A DNA stretch of 64,000 bases from Streptomyces asoensis. GTDB lineage: Bacteria > Actinomycetota > Actinomycetes > Streptomycetales > Streptomycetaceae. This document shows, piece by piece, positions 45,815 to 53,532 of the stretch. The first letter of the stretch is position 1, and each line of letters starts with the position of its first letter. Location: contig NZ_CP049838.1 in NCBI RefSeq assembly GCF_013085465.1, positions 2,294,001 through 2,358,000 of the forward strand, in the 5' to 3' direction. Under the pieces are notes generated by a model. The model searched no databases. It was not told the origin of the DNA and saw only the letters and a list, made by a program, of their open reading frames with translations. The translations under genes were made by a program, and so were the position numbers.

Positions 45815-46801
45815 ATGGAGCAGAGGCATCTCGGCCGCACCGGCCTGCGTGTGTCCCGCATCGGGCTCGGCACCCTGACCTGGGGCCGCGACACCGACGA
45901 GCACGACGCCGCGGACGTCATGAAGACGTTCTGGGAGGCGGGCGGGACCCTCGTCGACACGGCCGACGTCTACGGCGACGGGGACGCCGAATACCTGCTC
46001 GGACGGCTGATGGAGGGCCTGGTGCCGCGCCGGGACCTGATCATCTCGACCAAGGCGGGCAGCGTCCCCGACCCGGACCGCCGCTACGACGGCTCACGGG
46101 GGCACCTCCTCGCCGCCCTCGACGCCTCACTGGCCCGGCTGGGCACGGACCACGTCGACCTGTGGCAGGTGCACGCCTTCGACCCCGACACCCCGCTGGA
46201 GGAGACCCTCCAGGCCCTCGACATCGCTGTCGCCAGCGGCCGCGCCCGCTACGCCGGGGTCTCCAACTTCTGCGGCTGGCAGCTCGCCAAGGCGGCCACC
46301 TGGCAGCTCTCCGCGCCGGGCACCCGAACCCGCCTCGCGGCGACCCAGATGGAGTACTCGCTGCTCCAGCGCGGCGTCGAGCGCGAGGTGCTGCCGGCCG
46401 CCCTGGATCTGGGCGTAGGCCTGCTGCCTTCCTCTCCGCTGGGCCGCGGCGTCCTCACCGGCAAGTACCGGGGCGACGCACTGCCGCCCGACTCGCGCGG
46501 CGCCTCGGACCACTTCGGGCTCTTCGTCGAGCCGTATCTCGACGACACCGCGAGCCGCATCGTGGACGCCGTCTCCACCGCCGCGGACGGGCTGGCGGTG
46601 ACCCCGCTCCAGGTCGCCCTGGCCTGGGTCCGCGACCGGCCCGGCGTGGCCGCCCCGATCGTCGGCGCGCGCAACGCGCAGCAGCTCACGGCCGCATTGT
46701 CAGTGGAGGCCCTTAGTCTTCCTGACGAGATCTGCCGGGCCCTCGACGACGTGTCGGCGCCCGTGCACCGCTATCCCGATCACGACTGGAGCACGCTGTG
46801 A
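45815..46801 (+). CDS. Aldo/keto reductase
   Basis: A 328-residue TIM-barrel NAD(P)H-dependent reductase. Catalytic tetrad visible as Asp (LVDTADVYGDGDAE, with its Tyr), Lys in ISTKAG and His in WQVHAFDPD. The cofactor region SSPLGRGVLTGKY and PIVGARNAQQL fits the family. Overlaps the following gene by GTGA, so co-translated. Confidence 0.93.
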   Translation: MEQRHLGRTGLRVSRIGLGTLTWGRDTDEHDAADVMKTFWEAGGTLVDTADVYGDGDAEYLLGRLMEGLVPRRDLIISTKAGSVPDPDRRYDGSRGHLLAALDASLARLGTDHVDLWQVHAFDPDTPLEETLQALDIAVASGRARYAGVSNFCGWQLAKAATWQLSAPGTRTRLAATQMEYSLLQRGVEREVLPAALDLGVGLLPSSPLGRGVLTGKYRGDALPPDSRGASDHFGLFVEPYLDDTASRIVDAVSTAADGLAVTPLQVALAWVRDRPGVAAPIVGARNAQQLTAALSVEALSLPDEICRALDDVSAPVHRYPDHDWSTL

Positions 46802-49137
46802 GCACGGAGTCGGTTCCCCCGGAGAGCACCGAGAACGCCGGACCGGCGACGCCGGACGCCGCCGGGGAGCCCGGGACCCCGGACGACACCGCGACGGCAC
46901 AGCCCGAACCGGCGCCGGCCGACAGCGCCTCGACCGCGCGCGACACAGAGGGCGTGAGCGAGGGCGAGGAGACAGTCGCCGTAGAGACGGACGCAGCCGC
47001 AGCCGCAAACCCAGAAGCAGAAGCGGAAGCAGAGACAGAAGCGGGCAAGGCCGCCGAAGCCGCCGCGCAGCTCTCCGAGGCGCAGGCCGAGCTCGCCGCG
47101 CAGAAGCTCGAGCGGGAGCGGATCGAGCGGCGCCGGGCCGAGAAGGCGGAGCCCATCGCCAGCGGGACCAAGCTGAGCGGAAAGGCCGCCGACCTGCTGG
47201 CGGCGGTGCGTGCGGTGGAGGGCGGGGCGAAGCCCCCGGCCACCGTGTTCGCCGAGCCGGCGCCCGCCCCGCGCCGCCCCGCCCCGGAGCCGGTACGCCG
47301 TCCCCAGCCGGTGGCCGCCGTACCGGCCGCGGACGCCGCACCGGCACCCGCGGCGGAGGCCGTCGAGGGCGTGCGGCGCGTGCTCGCCGACGGCGGCGCA
47401 CCCGAGACACTCGCGCCCCAGACCGCCGCCGCGCTCGGTGAGGGCGCCGAGGAACTGCTGCGTGAGGACCCGTGGCAGCTGCTGCGCGTCCCCGGTGTGC
47501 GTCCCGAGCAGGCCGACGGGTTCGCGCGGGCGCTGCTCGGCCCGGAGTGCGCCCCCGACGACGAACGGCGCGGCCGCGCGGTGACGGTCTGGCTGCTGGA
47601 ACAGGCCGCCCTGGCCGGGCACACCGCCCTGGAGTTGCCGACGCTCACCGCCGCCCTCGGCCGACAGGCCGTGCCGGACGCCGAGGCGGCCGTACAGAGC
47701 GCGCTGGCCGAGGGCGAGGCCCTCGTCTTCCAGGACGCCCTGGACCCCGTGGACGCCGCCCGGTCCGGTCAGCCCGACGGGACCGCCGAGAACGGCGCGA
47801 AGGGCGTGAACGGCGAGGACGAGAGCGGGGAGGACGGCGAGGAGTCCCGGCCGGTCCGTGTCCTGGTGGGTCTGGAGCGGTACGCGCTGGCGGAGGAGAG
47901 CCTCGCCGACGCGCTGGCCCGGGTGGTCAACTCCCTGGCCAAGGAGGCCTCCGCGCGCTGGGAGTCGGTGACGGCCGGCGCGTCCGGCAGCACGGCCGAA
48001 CTGCTGCGCGCCGTCGCCGGACACGGTCTGGTGCTGCACACCGGCGGCGACGCCTCCCGCGCCGAACCGGCGGCGCTGCTCACCGCGGCCCGGACCCTGG
48101 GCCTGCGCGCGGTCGCGGCCTGCCACACGCCGGACGGACGGCAGCGGTTCACGGCTCTCCTCGGCGAACAGGCAGCGGACGGCGCCGTCGTCACCGTCCC
48201 CGGGCTGCTCGCCGGCACCGAGGGTCCCGGGCGGGACACCGACGGGGCCTTCGCCCTCGACCTGCTGGTCCTGCTCGACGCGCCGCAACTGGACGTGGAG
48301 AGCGCCGCGATGCTGGCGGAGTCGCTGCCGGACGGGGCTCGGCTGGTGCTCAGCGGTGATCCGGCGGTGCTGTGGTCGGCCGGCCCGGGCCGGGTCTTCG
48401 CCGATCTGCTCGCGGCGCGCGCCTGCCCGCAGGTCGCTTCGCGCACGCCCGACCCGGGGCCGATCGGCGAACTCGTCTCCGGCGTCGGCATCGGCGAGCT
48501 GAACCAGGTCGACGCGCCCGGCAAGGAGATCGTGATCGTGCCGGTGCGGGATGCGGGCGAGGCCGTGCACCGGACCGTGCAGCTCGTCGCCGACTCGGTG
48601 CCGCGGGCCTTCGGGATCACCCCCGAGGAGACGGTGGCGATCACTCCGGGGCACGGCGGTGCGGCCGGCACGCGCGCGCTGAACGCCGCCCTCAAGGAAC
48701 GGCTCAATCCCGGCCCCGGCCGCTTCGGCGGCTTCGACCCCGGCGACCGGATCGCCTACTCGCCCGCGCCGGGCCGTACGGTCCCCGGCCGGGTGGTGAC
48801 GGCCGACGCGGAGGGGCTGCACCTGTCCTGCGCCGACGGCCCGGTGGTCGTACCGAGGGAACGGGTGGAGCAGGCCGTACGCCACGGGTGGGCGCTGACC
48901 GCGCACCAGGCCGTGGGCAGCCGGTGGCCCGCGGCGGTCGTGGTCCTGCCCGGGGATGCCGCGCAGGCCCTCTCGCGCCCCTGGGTGTACACGGCGTTCG
49001 GCCGGGCGGAGCGCCATCTGTCCGTGGTGCACGGCGTCGAGCAGGTCCTGCCGAAGGCCGTCGCCGAGGTTCCGGCGAAGCCCCGCACGACCCGGCTTCC
49101 GGTGCTGCTGCGCACCCAGGTCCCGGCGGCCGAGTAG
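46798..49137 (+). CDS. RecD2-like helicase homologue with degenerate ATP site
   Basis: A 779-residue protein. The N-terminal ~200 residues are an acidic/Ala-rich tail with a charged coiled coil. A helix-hairpin-helix region (LREDPWQLLRVPGVRPEQADGF) and the order of later blocks match RecD2 helicases. However the P-loop position reads LVLHTGGDASRAE instead of GGPGTGKT, the Walker B DEAS is LDAPQLD, and the HKxQGSE motif is HQAVGSR. It keeps LSGDPAVLWSAGPGRVFADLL and YTAFGRAE. It is therefore probably not an active helicase. GTG start overlaps the reductase stop. Confidence 0.78.
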   Translation: MSTESVPPESTENAGPATPDAAGEPGTPDDTATAQPEPAPADSASTARDTEGVSEGEETVAVETDAAAAANPEAEAEAETEAGKAAEAAAQLSEAQAELAAQKLERERIERRRAEKAEPIASGTKLSGKAADLLAAVRAVEGGAKPPATVFAEPAPAPRRPAPEPVRRPQPVAAVPAADAAPAPAAEAVEGVRRVLADGGAPETLAPQTAAALGEGAEELLREDPWQLLRVPGVRPEQADGFARALLGPECAPDDERRGRAVTVWLLEQAALAGHTALELPTLTAALGRQAVPDAEAAVQSALAEGEALVFQDALDPVDAARSGQPDGTAENGAKGVNGEDESGEDGEESRPVRVLVGLERYALAEESLADALARVVNSLAKEASARWESVTAGASGSTAELLRAVAGHGLVLHTGGDASRAEPAALLTAARTLGLRAVAACHTPDGRQRFTALLGEQAADGAVVTVPGLLAGTEGPGRDTDGAFALDLLVLLDAPQLDVESAAMLAESLPDGARLVLSGDPAVLWSAGPGRVFADLLAARACPQVASRTPDPGPIGELVSGVGIGELNQVDAPGKEIVIVPVRDAGEAVHRTVQLVADSVPRAFGITPEETVAITPGHGGAAGTRALNAALKERLNPGPGRFGGFDPGDRIAYSPAPGRTVPGRVVTADAEGLHLSCADGPVVVPRERVEQAVRHGWALTAHQAVGSRWPAAVVVLPGDAAQALSRPWVYTAFGRAERHLSVVHGVEQVLPKAVAEVPAKPRTTRLPVLLRTQVPAAE

Positions 49138-49142
49138 CGCGA

Positions 49143-49185
49143 ACGGCGGCGGTCCCGAGGGTCTCCCCCTCGCGACCGCCGCCGT
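49143..49185. terminator. Bidirectional terminator after the RecD2-like gene
   Basis: 18-nt arms 49143-49160 and 49168-49185 with one mismatch and 7-nt loop, between convergent genes. Confidence 0.85.
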
Positions 49186-49242
49186 CATGAAGACTCGGAG
49201 GCTTCCGCTTCCCGCTTGCCGTTTGCCGCTGTCGGCTGCCGG

Positions 49243-49929
49243 TTAGCGGTCCGCGTCCAGTCGCTCCAGTTCCTCGTCCTCGATGTCGTCCACGAGATCC
49301 TCGTCGTCGCCGTCGTCACCGTCGTCGAGCTCGTCGAAGACCGAGCTCACGTCGAAGCGGCAGATGACCCGCCCGGGGTCGGCCTGCTCGAACGGTGTCT
49401 CCAGCCACTCGCCCGGCTCGGCCGGTTCGTCTGCCGCCAGCACCCACAGCGTGGAGTCGCTCTCCTCCAGGCCGAACTCCTTGTGCCGGGAGGCGATCTC
49501 GTCCGGCTCGAACTCGCCGAACAGAATGCCCAGCGCCCCGTGCACCGTGTCCGAGACCGCCCCGCCCACTCCCTCGTCGTCCGCCGCCTCGATCCGCTGG
49601 GCCTGCGCCAGCAGCCGCTGTGGCTCCGCGACGGCGTAGTCGCGGCGGATCAGCACACTCAGCGCGTTCGGCTCCTCGGGACCCGCGTACGGCGGCAGGG
49701 AGTCCTCCGCGCCGGGGATCTCGAAGGGCGTGACCTCGTCATGGCGGTCGTAGAGCAGTTCGTCGTAGACCTCGGCGGCCGCGGCCAGCTCGTTGAACGC
49801 CTCGTAGACAGCCGGGTCGTCCTCCCCCGTCCTGCGTTCGACCGCCGCCAGGTGGCGGTCGAGCGCGGTCTTGACCGCCTCGGCGGCGGCGCGTACCTCG
49901 GCAGCGGTGGGCTGCGCAGCATCAGACAT
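49243..49929 (-). CDS. Conserved hypothetical acidic protein
   Basis: A 228-residue protein starting at ATG 49929. The first half is helical (AAEAVKTALDRHLAAVERR; NELAAAAEVYDELLYDRHDEV). The C-terminus is strongly acidic (DELDDGDDGDDEDLVDD). No catalytic motif or membrane segment. Streptomyces genomes I recall carry it next to the DUF5703 gene. Function unknown. Confidence 0.8.
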   Translation of the reverse strand: MSDAAQPTAAEVRAAAEAVKTALDRHLAAVERRTGEDDPAVYEAFNELAAAAEVYDELLYDRHDEVTPFEIPGAEDSLPPYAGPEEPNALSVLIRRDYAVAEPQRLLAQAQRIEAADDEGVGGAVSDTVHGALGILFGEFEPDEIASRHKEFGLEESDSTLWVLAADEPAEPGEWLETPFEQADPGRVICRFDVSSVFDELDDGDDGDDEDLVDDIEDEELERLDADR

Positions 49930-49976
49930 AGTGCAGACGCTATCCGTACCGGACCCCAGACCGCACAATAGATGCG

Positions 49977-50165
49977 ATGCCGGAATACGAATTTGTCGAC
50001 GTCTACGTACCGCGCGGGGTCTCCCGCAAGGACGCGACCCGACTGCTGACCGACCATGCCGAGTACGGACACTGGGAGTTGGACCGCCTGAGCCTGCTGC
50101 GTGACGGCAGCCGCAGGGTGCGGCTGCGCCGGCGGATCATCCGCCAGGTGCGGGCCACGTGGTGA
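49977..50165 (+). CDS. DUF5703 small basic protein
   Basis: A 62-residue protein: MPEYEFVDVYVPRGVS at the start, then an Arg-rich C-terminal half (RRVRLRRRIIRQVRATW), which could bind nucleic acid or acidic partner. Divergent from the acidic protein, 47 bp away. A 17-bp hairpin follows. Confidence 0.85.
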   Translation: MPEYEFVDVYVPRGVSRKDATRLLTDHAEYGHWELDRLSLLRDGSRRVRLRRRIIRQVRATW

Positions 50166-50180
50166 GGTGAGCCGACGGAT

Positions 50181-50216
50181 ACGGAGCGGGCCCCGCCGAG
50201 GCGGGGCCCGCTCCGT
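50181..50216. terminator. Bidirectional terminator before chpC
   Basis: Perfect 17-bp stem, arms 50181-50197 and 50200-50216, between convergent genes. Confidence 0.9.
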
Positions 50217-50234
50217 CGTGGGCTCCCCGGAGGC

Positions 50235-51128
50235 CTACGCGGAGGGGCGCGCCTTGCGGTAGAGCACCGCTCCCGCGAGCAGCGCGCCCGCGCCGGCCGG
50301 CAGGGCGAGGCCCATCGGCAGCTCGCTGCCGGTGTGCGCGAGCTGCGCGGCGTGGGCGGCGGGCCGGTGGACGGCGGAGGCGCCGGCCGGGGTCACGTGA
50401 TCCGAGGTGGACGGCACGCCCCCGGGTCGGGACGGGTTGGACTGTCCGTGCCCGCCCGGCTTGCCGGGGCCGTGCTCTCCGGGCTTGCCCGGCGTCTCGT
50501 GGCCGCGGGACGGGGGTGTGTGGGCGCCGGTACCGCTGTCGTTGGCGCAGTCGTTGCCGAAGGACGGGTTGAGGATCCCGACGACGTCGATGCTGTTGCC
50601 GCACACGTTGACCGGCACGTCGATCGGCGCCTGGACGTGGTTGCCGGAGCCGACACCGGGTGATCCGCCGGTGTGCCCGCCCGCGTGCGCGCCACCGGAG
50701 CCGCCGTGCGCGCCGGAGCCGCCATGGCTGCCGCCGTGGTTCCCGCCGCCGTGGTTTCCGCCGTGGTTTCCACCCCGGCCACCGCCGCCCTGGTGGTCGC
50801 CGTAGCCACCGCCCTGGTGGTCGCCGTGACCACCGCCGTGACCACCGCCCCGTTGGTCGCCGTAGCCGCCCGACCGCGCACCGCCGCCCTTGTTGGCGCA
50901 GGAGTTGCCGAAGGTCGGGTTGAGCGCCCCGACGACGTCGATGGTGTTGCCGCAGACGTTCACCGGAACGTTGACCGGCGCCTGCACCGAGTTGCCCGAC
51001 AGGACGCCGGGCGAGTCGGTGGCGATGCCGTTCGCGCCGGAGTCGGCGTGGGCGTAGCCGCCCGCGGCGGCGATCACTCCCGTCGCCGCCGCCACGGTCA
51101 TGAGGCTTTTACGGGTGACCTGTCGCAT
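50235..51128 (-). CDS. chpC: Long chaplin with sortase signal
   Basis: A cell-wall-anchored surface protein that helps assemble the hydrophobic amyloid sheath of aerial hyphae. The 297 residues comprise a signal peptide (1-29), chaplin domain 1 (about 33-80; Cys59, Cys77), a Gly/His-rich linker (81-155), chaplin domain 2 (about 156-197; Cys176, Cys194), a Pro-rich spacer, and sorting signal LAHTG (263-267) with membrane helix and RK tail. Position beside chpH matches S. coelicolor SCO1674. Confidence 0.94.
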   Translation of the reverse strand: MRQVTRKSLMTVAAATGVIAAAGGYAHADSGANGIATDSPGVLSGNSVQAPVNVPVNVCGNTIDVVGALNPTFGNSCANKGGGARSGGYGDQRGGGHGGGHGDHQGGGYGDHQGGGGRGGNHGGNHGGGNHGGSHGGSGAHGGSGGAHAGGHTGGSPGVGSGNHVQAPIDVPVNVCGNSIDVVGILNPSFGNDCANDSGTGAHTPPSRGHETPGKPGEHGPGKPGGHGQSNPSRPGGVPSTSDHVTPAGASAVHRPAAHAAQLAHTGSELPMGLALPAGAGALLAGAVLYRKARPSA

Positions 51129-51245
51129 TGCTGAATCCCTGCTTTCAATCTCGTCACTCGTCCCGAATTTGCTCGCATCATGGCAGCTGTTCGATTTACT
51201 TCGGGCTCTTCGACTTCTTCGGCTTTTCCTTCGGAAAAAGACCGG

Positions 51246-51282
51246 TCGGCCCCGGAGCGCATGGCGCGCGCTCCGGGGCCGA
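51246..51282 (-). terminator. chpH terminator
   Basis: 15-bp stem, arms 51246-51260 and 51268-51282, 7-nt loop, 35 bp past the chpH stop. Confidence 0.8.
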
Positions 51283-51316
51283 CGGTGTGGACGGACGACC
51301 CCTCAGCGGGTCGACG

Positions 51317-51550
51317 TCACTTGTTGATGCAGGTGTTGCCGAAGGCGGGGTTCAGCAGCCCGATCACCGAGATCGTGTTACCGCAGACGTTCACCGGGAC
51401 GTGCACGGGCACCTGGATCACGTTGCCCGAGGCGACACCCGGGGAGTGCACGGCAGCACCCTGGGCACCGGCATCGGCAACAGCCAGACCCGCGCCCGCG
51501 AGAACCAGCCCACCAGTGGCAGCCGCAGCAGCGACGACCTTCTTGATCAT
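51317..51550 (-). CDS. chpH: Short chaplin
   Basis: A 77-residue secreted protein: signal peptide to about residue 26 (ending LAVADA), then one chaplin domain with Cys56 and Cys74 (CGNTISVIGLLNPAFGNTC). Short chaplins self-assemble at the air-water interface and let aerial hyphae rise. ATG 51550 has AAGGAGGAATA, a strong ribosome site. Its hairpin terminator separates it from chpC, so the two may be independently expressed. Confidence 0.95.
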   Translation of the reverse strand: MIKKVVAAAAATGGLVLAGAGLAVADAGAQGAAVHSPGVASGNVIQVPVHVPVNVCGNTISVIGLLNPAFGNTCINK

Positions 51551-51716
51551 TATTCCTCCTTGTTGGCAATGCGATCCCAAGCAGCGGATCGCATCACCAG
51601 TAACGAGGGGGAATTAATGAGGCTACGCGCTTATCGGCGCATTCACTCTTCCCAGTCGCGCCCGCACAGGCGGCCGATTATTCTCGCCCGGTGGAATCTC
51701 GTTTCACCGGGACAAT

Positions 51717-53045
51717 TCAGGACGCGTCGATGAACCGGTCGAGCACGCGCACCCCGAACTGGAGCCCGTCCACCGGGACCCGCTCGTCCACGCCGTGGAA
51801 CATCCCGGCGAAGTCCAGCTCCGGCGGCAGCTTCAGCGGGGCGAAGCCGAAGCCTCGGATACCGAGGTCGTCGAAGGACTTGGCATCCGTGCCGCCGGAG
51901 AGCATGTAGGGGATGGCCTTGGCGGTCGGGTCCTCGGCGAGCAGGGAGGACTGCATCGCCTCGACCAGCGGCCCGTCGAAGGAGGTCTCCAGCGCCTTGT
52001 CGGAGTGCACGTCCTCGCGGCGCACCTTCGGGCCGAGGATCCGGTCGAGGTCGGTGAGGAACTCGTCCTCGTGCCCCGGCAGGAACCGCCCGTCGACGTG
52101 CGCGGTGGCCTCCCCCGGGATGACGTTGACCTTGTAGCCGGCGCCCAGCTGGGTCGGGTTGGCGGTGTTGCTCAGGGTCGCGCCGATCAGCTTGGCGATC
52201 CCGCCCAGCCTGGCGAGGGTCGACTGCATGTCCTCGGGGTCCAGCTCGGTGCCGAGCGCGTCGCCGAGCTCGTCGAGGAAGGCGCGGGTCGTCTTGGTGA
52301 CCCGCACCGGGAAGGTGTGCCGGCCGAGCCGCGCGACCGCCTCGGAGAGCTCGGTGATCGCGTTGTCCCGGTGGATCATCGAGCCGTGTCCGGCGGTGCC
52401 GGCCACGGTCAGCTTCATCCAGTGCATGCCCTTCTCGGCCGTCTGGATGAGGTAGAGCCGCCGCTCCTCGCTCACGGTGAACGAGAACCCGCCCACCTCG
52501 CTGATCGCCTCGGTGACGCCCTCGAACAGGTCCGGGTGGTTGTCGACGAGGTGACGGGCGCCGTAGGTGCCGCCCGCCTCCTCGTCGGCGAGGAACGCGA
52601 GCACGATGTCGCGGGGCGGCCTGCGCCCGGAGCGCATCCGGTCGCGGACGACCGCCAGCGTCATCGCGTCCATGTCCTTCATGTCGACCGCACCCCGCCC
52701 CCACACGCATCCGTCGGCGACCTCGCCGGAGAAGGGGTGGTGGGTCCAGTCGACCGCGTTGGCCGGTACGACGTCGAGGTGACCGTGGATGAGCAGCGCG
52801 GGCCTGGACGGGTCCTCGCCCTCGATGCGGGCCACCGTGGAGGCGCGGCCCGGGTGCGACTCGAAGATCTTCGGTTCGAGTCCCACTTCGGCGAGCTTCT
52901 CGGCGACCCATTCGGCCGCCTTGCGTTCACCCGGACCCGAGTGGTCGCCGTAGTTGCTGGTGTCGATCCGGATCAGCTCGCGGCAGAGGTCCACGACCTC
53001 GTCCTCGCCGGTGACGCTCCTGGCCGTGCCGTCGGTCGCGCTCAC
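51717..53045 (-). CDS. M20-family metallopeptidase
   Basis: A 442-residue zinc hydrolase (peptidase or amidohydrolase of the ArgE/DapE/CPG2 group). GTG 53045 preceded by GGGAGG is preferred to the GTG at 53066. Metal and catalytic motifs: LIHGHLDVVPA, GRGAVDMKDM, FLADEEAGG (catalytic Glu pair), and the C-terminal His in MFHGVDERVP. The dimerisation domain lies between. Substrate unknown. Confidence 0.92.
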   Translation of the reverse strand: MSATDGTARSVTGEDEVVDLCRELIRIDTSNYGDHSGPGERKAAEWVAEKLAEVGLEPKIFESHPGRASTVARIEGEDPSRPALLIHGHLDVVPANAVDWTHHPFSGEVADGCVWGRGAVDMKDMDAMTLAVVRDRMRSGRRPPRDIVLAFLADEEAGGTYGARHLVDNHPDLFEGVTEAISEVGGFSFTVSEERRLYLIQTAEKGMHWMKLTVAGTAGHGSMIHRDNAITELSEAVARLGRHTFPVRVTKTTRAFLDELGDALGTELDPEDMQSTLARLGGIAKLIGATLSNTANPTQLGAGYKVNVIPGEATAHVDGRFLPGHEDEFLTDLDRILGPKVRREDVHSDKALETSFDGPLVEAMQSSLLAEDPTAKAIPYMLSGGTDAKSFDDLGIRGFGFAPLKLPPELDFAGMFHGVDERVPVDGLQFGVRVLDRFIDAS

Positions 53046-53202
53046 GCTGGTTCCTCCCGCTGTCACTGCTGGTGGGTCCCTCTCATCCTCCCTCTCCCCC
53101 GCCCCCGGCCCAAGGCCGGTCCCGGCCCGTCACACGCCGTTCACGCGGGACGCGGCATCCGCCGGGGCGACCGCCCGTGATCGGGCACCCCGGAAAGCCT
53201 GG

Positions 53203-53208
53203 TAATGT
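53203..53208 (+). promoter_or_regulatory. Possible -10 element of the tRNA gene
   Basis: TAATGT in a locally AT-richer stretch, 44 bp before the mature tRNA end; no good -35. Confidence 0.35.
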
Positions 53209-53251
53209 TTACGACGTCGCCGCGGGGGAAACCCCGCACGACAGACACCTT

Positions 53252-53336
53252 GTCCGGGTGGCGGAATGGCAGACGCGCTAGCTTGAGGTGCTAGTGCCCT
53301 TTATCGGGCGTGGGGGTTCAAGTCCCCCCTCGGACA
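53252..53336 (+). tRNA. tRNA-Leu, anticodon GAG
   Basis: Acceptor GTCCGGG pairs with CTCGGAC with one G-U. The anticodon stem CTAGC/GCTAG holds loop TTGAGGT with GAG at 53285-53287. A long variable arm (class II) and the T arm GGGGGTTCAAGTCCCCC follow. CCA is not encoded. Confidence 0.95.
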
Positions 53337-53388
53337 CAGAAGCAGAACCAGTCGGAACGTTCGTAAGATCGTCCTCGACAAGTTCACG

Positions 53389-53425
53389 AATTGCTGGTGA
53401 GTCACATGACTCACCAGCAATTTTT
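53389..53425 (+). terminator. tRNA-Leu terminator with T-tract
   Basis: Perfect 16-bp stem (53389-53404 with 53407-53422) followed by TTT; less GC-rich than the other hairpins here and the only one with a clear T-run. Confidence 0.9.
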
Positions 53426-53532
53426 CGTTCCTGGAGCCTGCGGGCTCCCGCTCGCTGCGGCATCGACCCGGCCGTGCCGGCCCGGGCCCGTCCTGGGCCG
53501 CGCCCGCCGATCCGGTCACTGATACTGGGAAA

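Noticed and set aside
53252..53425. tRNA-Leu as an integration site for a mobile element
   Set aside because: No integrase gene and no second copy of the tRNA 3' end were found nearby.
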